Assembly (NCBI RefSeq): GCF_002117445.1
Contig: NZ_CP019937.1
Coordinates: 621,501 to 685,500, forward strand
Source: Ketogulonicigenium robustum
GTDB lineage: Bacteria; Pseudomonadota; Alphaproteobacteria; Rhodobacterales; Rhodobacteraceae
Reading direction: 5' to 3'
DNA length: 64,000 nt
Positions within the stretch are counted from its first letter, which is position 1, and every line of letters starts with the position of its first letter. This document shows, in pieces, positions 59,755-64,000 of this stretch. The translations under genes and the position numbers were made by a program. The notes under the pieces were generated by a model. It was not told the DNA's origin, ran no database searches, and saw only the letters and a program-made list of their open reading frames with translations.

Positions 59755-60402
59755 TCAGATCAACCCTGCGGCCTTCGCACCTTCGGTCAAGTCGGGGGCG
59801 ACGATATTGGCCCATTTGCCGCTGGCGGGGTGGATGTCGGGGATCTGCACAGTAAACAGACCGGCGGTAAAGGCGGATTCGGCACCGGTTTCGGAATCCT
59901 CGAAAGCGACACATTCCACCGGCTTCAGGCCCAGACGGTCGGCGGCCAGCAAGTAGGGATCGGGCGCGGGTTTGGGGTTTTGCACATCGTCAACCGGCAC
60001 GATGACGTCGAAAAACCCCTCGAGCCCCGCTTTGGCCAGCTTTTCCAACGCCATCGTGCGATAGCTGGATGTGGCCAGCGCCAACAGGTAGCCTTTGTCT
60101 TTCAGCGTTTGCAGCAAGGCGGCAGCGCCCGGTTTGGTCGGCACGCCGTTGGCGCGTTGCTGGTCGATCCGTGCGCGCCACGCCAGCAGGAAATCGTCGG
60201 GGTCGACCTGCGCGGCCAGCGCGCGGTGCAAAATCGCGCGCCGCTCGATATCGTGGATGCCCGAGAGCGATTCGAACAGGGCCATGTCCCCCTCGACCCC
60301 CATGTCGGCCAGAACCGCCATGGCGGCGTGGTTGGCTTGGGCTTCGGTGTCGGTCAACGTTCCGTCTAGGTCAAAGACCACGCCCTTGAAGGCTTGTGTC
60401 AT
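59755..60402 (-). CDS. HAD superfamily phosphatase (beta-phosphoglucomutase-like subgroup)
   Basis: The 215-residue cytosolic hydrolase has 'VVFDLDGTLTDTEAQANHA' (motif 1, nucleophile Asp11), a helical cap, 'LALATSSYRTMALEKLAKAGLEGFF' (motif 2), 'NPKPAPDPYLLAADRLG' (motif 3 lysine) and 'CVAFEDSETGAESAFTAG' (motif 4). This is the GS/yqaB-YcjU type of sugar-phosphate phosphatases. Substrate unknown. It ends 38 bp upstream of the SRP RNA. Confidence 0.9.
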   Translation of the reverse strand: MTQAFKGVVFDLDGTLTDTEAQANHAAMAVLADMGVEGDMALFESLSGIHDIERRAILHRALAAQVDPDDFLLAWRARIDQQRANGVPTKPGAAALLQTLKDKGYLLALATSSYRTMALEKLAKAGLEGFFDVIVPVDDVQNPKPAPDPYLLAADRLGLKPVECVAFEDSETGAESAFTAGLFTVQIPDIHPASGKWANIVAPDLTEGAKAAGLI

Positions 60403-60442
60403 CGTCTGTTCCTTGTTTTTCGTCTTTCGAGGCGCGATTGAT

Positions 60443-61060
60443 TTAATGCTGGGGAAAGAATGCAGCCGGCGTTTTCATCGCGGGCAGGGCGGACATGCGG
60501 TCGATCCAACGGCGCATCTTATCGGTAGCGGCAACGCCGATTTCGTCAACCCATTGGACATAGCCCCAAATGGCGCAATCGCCGACGCCGGGCTGGTCGC
60601 CGTGAAAGAAAGGGGCCTCGCCCAGCAGCTTGTCGAAGTTCTGCCGGTCGACATCATAGCGCGCATGCAACCAATCGAGCGACCCCGCAGGAAAGCCCGC
60701 GCCGTTAACTTTTGCGGCATAGCGGATCTGGGGGAGGCACATGCCGATACGGTTGGCTTCCCATACGATCAACTCGCGTGCGCGGCGCTGCCCTGCGGCA
60801 CTTTCGCCGCCCAAGGTGCCGAAACGCGCGGCGATTTCCAGCAAAATCGCGCCCGATTGCACGTAAGGTGCATCGTCAATCAGCAGCAGCGGCACCTCGG
60901 CAAAGGGGCTGTTGGCCAGAAAGCGGGCGGGGCGCGTTTGCGGGTCGGCCCAGATGTCCACCAAGGTATTATCGTGGGCGATGCCCGCCAGATCCAGCGC
61001 AAGGGCGACCTTGCAGGCGTGGCCGGAATCGGGGTGACCGTAAAGGGTGATCTGTTGCAT
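60443..61060 (-). CDS. glutathione S-transferase family protein
   Basis: The 205-residue protein starts at ATG 61060. 'QQITLYGHPDSGHACKVALALDLAGI' is the thioredoxin-fold start with Ser/His near the GSH thiol, 'NSPFAEVPLLLIDDAPYVQSGAILLEIAARFG' carries the cis-Pro and GSH-binding 'QSGAI' motif, and an all-alpha C-terminal domain follows ('FFHGDQPGVGDCAIWGYVQWVDE'). Substrates are unknown. It diverges from the SRPBCC gene. Confidence 0.87.
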   Translation of the reverse strand: MQQITLYGHPDSGHACKVALALDLAGIAHDNTLVDIWADPQTRPARFLANSPFAEVPLLLIDDAPYVQSGAILLEIAARFGTLGGESAAGQRRARELIVWEANRIGMCLPQIRYAAKVNGAGFPAGSLDWLHARYDVDRQNFDKLLGEAPFFHGDQPGVGDCAIWGYVQWVDEIGVAATDKMRRWIDRMSALPAMKTPAAFFPQH

Positions 61061-61185
61061 GCCGCGTTGCCCACTGTGCACTGTTTGTTGTCACTTATCA
61101 TGCATTTATTACTGCGGTTGTGCTAGTCATCACGAATAGCTGAACTTTTCTGTAAATCGTTGCTGACCGGCCAGCGCAAATCAGT

Positions 61186-61205
61186 TAACCGATACCCAAC
61201 GGTTA
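61186..61205. repeat. inverted repeat before the SRPBCC gene
   Basis: TAACCG (61186-61191) and CGGTTA (61200-61205) are 8 bp apart, just before the ribosome binding site of the gene starting at 61221. It may be an operator or a leader hairpin covering initiation. Confidence 0.35.
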
Positions 61206-61220
61206 GGACGGGAGAAGGCC

Positions 61221-61682
61221 ATGCAGTTTGTAGTGAACGACCACGTCGCGGTCGGCCCGCAGACATTGTTTGATCATATTAGCGATGTGGCGCTGCTGGA
61301 ACAGATGGTCAAACGCGGTGGCGCCAGCATTCACCGCACCGATGGCGGCAGTGGTGCAACCGTGGGCGCCAGCTGGATGATCGGTGTGCCGTTTCGCGGC
61401 CGCACGCAAGATGTGTCGATGAAGCTGGTCGAGGTGCAGGCCCCGCGCCTGATGCGCATCGCATTCGCCTCGGGCGGGGTCGAGGGCGAGATTTCCTTGG
61501 TGCTGACGCCCGCCGAAGGTGCGGGCACCGATACCGTTTTTACCATGGAAATGGGGGCTAATTCGCTGATCGGGCGGCTGCTGCTGCAATCGCTAAAGCT
61601 GGCGCGCGGCACCATTTCGAACCGTATCCGCAAGCGGGTCGGCAACTATCTGCATCTGGCCGAGGCCCGCGCCCGCGCCTAA
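61221..61682 (+). CDS. SRPBCC family protein
   Basis: The 153-residue protein has the START/Bet v1-like pattern: 'MQFVVNDHVAVGPQTLFDHISDVALLEQMVKRGG' followed by a beta sheet ('GASWMIGVPFRGRTQDVSMKLVEVQAPRLMRIAFASGGVEGEISLVLTPAE') and a C-terminal helix ending 'RVGNYLHLAEARARA'. Such domains bind hydrophobic ligands; many alphaproteobacterial members are uncharacterised. The start is preceded by GGGAGAAGG. Confidence 0.82.
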   Translation: MQFVVNDHVAVGPQTLFDHISDVALLEQMVKRGGASIHRTDGGSGATVGASWMIGVPFRGRTQDVSMKLVEVQAPRLMRIAFASGGVEGEISLVLTPAEGAGTDTVFTMEMGANSLIGRLLLQSLKLARGTISNRIRKRVGNYLHLAEARARA

Positions 61683-61702
61683 GCGCGGGGCGCAAGCATC
61701 CC

Positions 61703-62551
61703 TCAGCTATTGCGGGTGGGGGATGCGGGGAAGACGCCCATCAGGGCCATTGTGTCGGTGAAATAATCCAGTTCCTCCAACGCCAACTGGACTGAACGAT
61801 CATCGGGGTGGCCCTCGATCTCGGCGTAGAACTGCGTTGCGGTGAAATGGCCGCCAACCATATAGCTTTCCAGCTTGGTCATGTTGACGCCGTTGGTGGC
61901 AAAGCCGCCCATGGCTTTGTAAAGCGCCGCCGGAATGTTGCGGACGCGGAAAATCAGGCTGGTCATCATCTTGCCCGCGCCGCGCCGCGCGTAGTCGGGC
62001 GTGCGCGACATGACCAGAAACCGCGTCGTGTTCAGGTCGTTATCCTCGACATGGCGGGCCAGCAGGTGCAGGCCGGTGATTTGGCCCGCAATTTCCGACG
62101 CCATCGCGGCAACCGACTTGTCGCCCAGCGCCGCCACGTCGCGGGCCGCGCCTGCGTTGTCGGACCATGCAACAGGGTTCAGTCCATTGTCGCGGATGAA
62201 ACTGCGCGCTTGGCCCAGCAGCACCGGCATCGCGCGCACATCGCGGATGTCGGCCAGCGTCGCGCCCGGAACGGCCAGCAGGTTCACGTGCACGCGAACG
62301 AACGCCTCGTCGATCACGTGCAGGCCGCTTTCGGGCAGCAATTGGTGCACGTCGGCCACGCGGCCGTAGGTCGAATTTTCGACCGGGATCATGCCTAGAT
62401 CGACCGCGCCGCTGCGCACGGCTTCGATCGCGTCTTCAAAGGTGGCAAAGGGGACGGGTTCAAATTCGGGGCGTGAATCGATGCAGGCTTGGTGGCTGTA
62501 AGCCCCGGGGGCGCCCTGATAGGCGATGCGGCCGCGCGTGGTCGTGGTCAT
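61703..62551 (-). CDS. pheA: prephenate dehydratase
   Basis: Monofunctional PheA converts prephenate to phenylpyruvate for phenylalanine synthesis. The 282 residues start at ATG 62551 with GGAGGA upstream. 'IAYQGAPGAYSHQACIDS' begins the periplasmic-binding-like PDT domain, 'LGMIPVENSTYGRVADVHQLL' is its second block, and 'DLNTTRFLVMSR' holds the catalytic TRF motif. The C-terminal ACT domain ('TSLIFRVRNIPAALYKAMGGFATNGVNMTKLESYMVGG', with an ESRP-like 'LESYM') should give Phe feedback inhibition. There is no chorismate mutase domain. Confidence 0.95.
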   Translation of the reverse strand: MTTTTRGRIAYQGAPGAYSHQACIDSRPEFEPVPFATFEDAIEAVRSGAVDLGMIPVENSTYGRVADVHQLLPESGLHVIDEAFVRVHVNLLAVPGATLADIRDVRAMPVLLGQARSFIRDNGLNPVAWSDNAGAARDVAALGDKSVAAMASEIAGQITGLHLLARHVEDNDLNTTRFLVMSRTPDYARRGAGKMMTSLIFRVRNIPAALYKAMGGFATNGVNMTKLESYMVGGHFTATQFYAEIEGHPDDRSVQLALEELDYFTDTMALMGVFPASPTRNS

Positions 62552-62651
62552 GTGTCCTCCTCTGCCCGCGTGGGGGCGGGTTGCAATGGCTGTATACCTT
62601 GCGCGCGGGTGTTTGAAGGGCGTAGATGCTGCCATGTAGCAAGGAGGCGAC

Positions 62652-63155
62652 ATGTTGGACTTTCGGCACTGGCGCGACATGGGGCTGGCGATACTCGCGG
62701 CCTTGGCCCTGTTTGGCGCTGTGCGCTATATCGCAGGCGCTGTCATGTCGGTAGGCTCGGTCCACGAGGAACAGGCCTATATCGTGCCGATCCCCGGTGC
62801 CGCGCCGCTGGTCGACCCGCTTGACCCCGCCGAATTTGCCCGCATTTACGAAGCAGCCGACCCCGCCCGCGGGGAAAGTCTGTGGCGGTCTTGCCGGATG
62901 TGCCATTCCCATGTGGCGGGCGAAAACAAGACGGGCCCCAGTCTGGCAGGCGTCGTCGGGCGGCCCGTGGATACGGTCGCAGGCTTTGCCTATTCGGGTG
63001 CGCTGGAACGTGTGGTATCGGTCTGGACGCCCGATCGCATCAACGCGCTGATCGCCAACCCGCGCCGCTTTGCGCCCGGCACGCTGATGACCTTTACCGG
63101 AATGCGTAATCCGCAGGATCGTGCCGATCTGATCGCCTTTCTGTCGCGGCAGTAA
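62652..63155 (+). CDS. membrane-anchored class I cytochrome c
   Basis: The 167-residue protein has an uncleaved N-terminal helix ('MGLAILAALALFGAVRYIAGAVM') and a periplasmic cytochrome domain with 'GESLWRSCRMCHSHVAGENKTGPSLAGVVGRPV' (haem site CRMCH) and 'RRFAPGTLMTFTGMRNPQDRADLIAFL', whose Met is the distal ligand. This matches cytochrome c552/CycM-type electron carriers linking bc1 complex to oxidases. The ribosome binding site AAGGAGG is strong. It diverges from pheA. Confidence 0.92.
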   Translation: MLDFRHWRDMGLAILAALALFGAVRYIAGAVMSVGSVHEEQAYIVPIPGAAPLVDPLDPAEFARIYEAADPARGESLWRSCRMCHSHVAGENKTGPSLAGVVGRPVDTVAGFAYSGALERVVSVWTPDRINALIANPRRFAPGTLMTFTGMRNPQDRADLIAFLSRQ

Positions 63156-63239
63156 CCTCAGTTCACGTATATTCAACTTGAAACCTGACGCTTCAGACCT
63201 TTAGCTGGTGAAAACAAATCGCTCAGCAGAGGTATCATC

Positions 63240-64000
63240 ATGCGCCAGCGCCCCCGTTCCGCCGCCAAAGCCATCGCACAGCGGCGCACCGACTGGCGCA
63301 GCATCGCATGGGCGGGCGCGCTGGGGGTTTTCGGGGCGGTGATTTTGGCGGGCGCGGTGAAGGCGCAAGACGCGCCGACGATTACCACGCATGGCTTCAC
63401 CACCTTTGGTGACCTGTCCGAGCTGAAATATCCGGCCGATTTCCAGCATCTGGATTACGTGAACCCCGATGCGCCCAAGGGCGGCACCATCTCGATTTGG
63501 GCGCAGGGCACGTTCGACAACTTCAATCCCTATTCGCGCGAGGGGCGGGCAGGCGCGCTGGCCAACATCGGCTATGAAAGCCTGCTGGAAACCACCGCCG
63601 ACACCGTAAGCGACGCCTATTGCCTGCTGTGCGCGACCATTGAATACCCCGAAAACCAAGATTGGGTGATCTTCCACATGCGGCCCGAGGCGCGCTTTTC
63701 CGACGGCACGCCGCTGACGGCGCATGATGTCGTCTTCAGCCACAACCTGCTGCTGGAACAGGGCCTGCCATCCTACGCCAGCGCGGTGGGCGAGGTGATC
63801 CTCACCGTCGAGGCGCTGGACGATTACACCGTGAAATTCACCTTCGCCCCCGATGCGCCTCGCAAAGGGCTGATCTTGCAAGCGGGCGCGGTGCCTGTCT
63901 TTTCGCAGGCGTGGTATGAAAGCAGCGGCGCGCGGCTGGACAAGATTCAGGTCGAGACCTCGCCAGGCTCGGGGCCGTATGTGCGCGACGATTTTAGCTA
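63240..64000 (+). CDS. peptide ABC transporter substrate-binding protein (family 5), 3' end missing
   Basis: The frame is open from ATG 63240 to the end of the window (253 codons and two bases), so the C-terminal more than half is missing. It follows AGAGG at the right spacing. A long basic N-region then 'WAGALGVFGAVILAGAVKAQ' forms a signal peptide cleaving near Ala-Gln. The mature part begins 'THGFTTFGDLSELKYPADFQHLDYVNPDAPKGGTISIWAQGTFDNFNPYS', a hallmark of YejA/family 5 solute-binding proteins, and 'FHMRPEARFSDGTPLTAHDVVFSHNLLLEQG' is the SBP_bac_5 signature. It likely begins a yejABEF-type operon. Confidence 0.93.
   Translation, partial: MRQRPRSAAKAIAQRRTDWRSIAWAGALGVFGAVILAGAVKAQDAPTITTHGFTTFGDLSELKYPADFQHLDYVNPDAPKGGTISIWAQGTFDNFNPYSREGRAGALANIGYESLLETTADTVSDAYCLLCATIEYPENQDWVIFHMRPEARFSDGTPLTAHDVVFSHNLLLEQGLPSYASAVGEVILTVEALDDYTVKFTFAPDAPRKGLILQAGAVPVFSQAWYESSGARLDKIQVETSPGSGPYVRDDFS

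Noticed and set aside
1-64000. search for tRNA, rRNA, CRISPR arrays, insertion sequences, integrases and att sites
   Set aside because: Apart from the SRP RNA I saw no cloverleaf-type sequence, no regularly spaced repeats, no transposase or integrase motifs and no long direct repeats.

Overview
This is a contiguous piece of a GC-rich alphaproteobacterial chromosome, most likely from the Rhodobacterales/Rhodobacteraceae. The evidence is a class I lysyl-tRNA synthetase, a short prolyl-tRNA synthetase without the editing insertion, the HdaA-ppk-ppx order, the SRP RNA-dnaX-ybaB-recR neighbourhood, a YbjN gene before proC, and a site shaped like an alphaproteobacterial Irr box. The genus cannot be called by eye. 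The window is about 90% coding. It shows no insertion sequence, integrase, CRISPR array, tRNA or rRNA, so it looks like core chromosome.

Layout. 1-7.3 kb: tail of a SIMPL-domain protein, a glycosyltransferase-like protein with a long Ala/Lys/Thr/Pro tail, an AraC regulator, gnd, and two translationally coupled membrane GTPases. 7.6-10.3 kb: ybjN-like gene, proC, a CsaA-type tRNA-binding protein and a 2-hydroxyacid dehydrogenase. 10.3-14.7 kb (minus): proS, lolE, lolD, a cytochrome c lipoprotein and tdk. 14.8-20.5 kb (plus): AI-2E-type permease, hdaA, ppk, ppx. 20.5-25.6 kb: usp, a cysteine-bearing membrane protein, trpS, a rhomboid-like protein lacking catalytic residues, and a TIGR02186/TauE pair. 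25.7-31.2 kb (minus): a BMP-type nucleoside ABC importer operon ending in purine nucleoside phosphorylase. 31.3-34.2 kb (minus): nfuA-tsaB-rimI, a small exported protein, an AT-richer non-coding stretch and a zincin-like peptidase. 34.3-42 kb: gltX, cspA, ettA, nadD, dacB, terB-like gene, lysK. 42.1-44.4 kb: a large right-handed beta-helix protein. 44.5-50.3 kb: complete urease cluster ureDABCEFG plus a DgoK-like gene. 50.3-53.2 kb: LysR regulator, VOC dioxygenase-like gene and glutathionyl-hydroquinone reductase, probably quinone/catechol detoxification. 53.3-64 kb: aminotransferase, galE, recR-ybaB-dnaX, GNAT, GFA, SRP RNA, HAD phosphatase, GST, SRPBCC protein, pheA, a cytochrome c, and the start of a peptide ABC solute-binding protein.

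How genes work together. The importer and PNP form a nucleoside salvage module with an attenuator-like hairpin after the binding-protein gene. The urease genes are complete except for nickel transport. ppk and ppx make and degrade polyphosphate, and a Pho-box-like repeat lies before ppk. nfuA has a good promoter with a palindrome matching the Irr box just upstream.

I did not find an obviously new multi-gene system such as a defence island. The best leads are the coupled membrane GTPases, the beta-helix protein (possible particle spike or surface enzyme), the non-catalytic rhomboid, the LysR-VOC-GHR cluster, the structured non-coding region at 33.4-33.8 kb, and the putative Irr and Pho sites.
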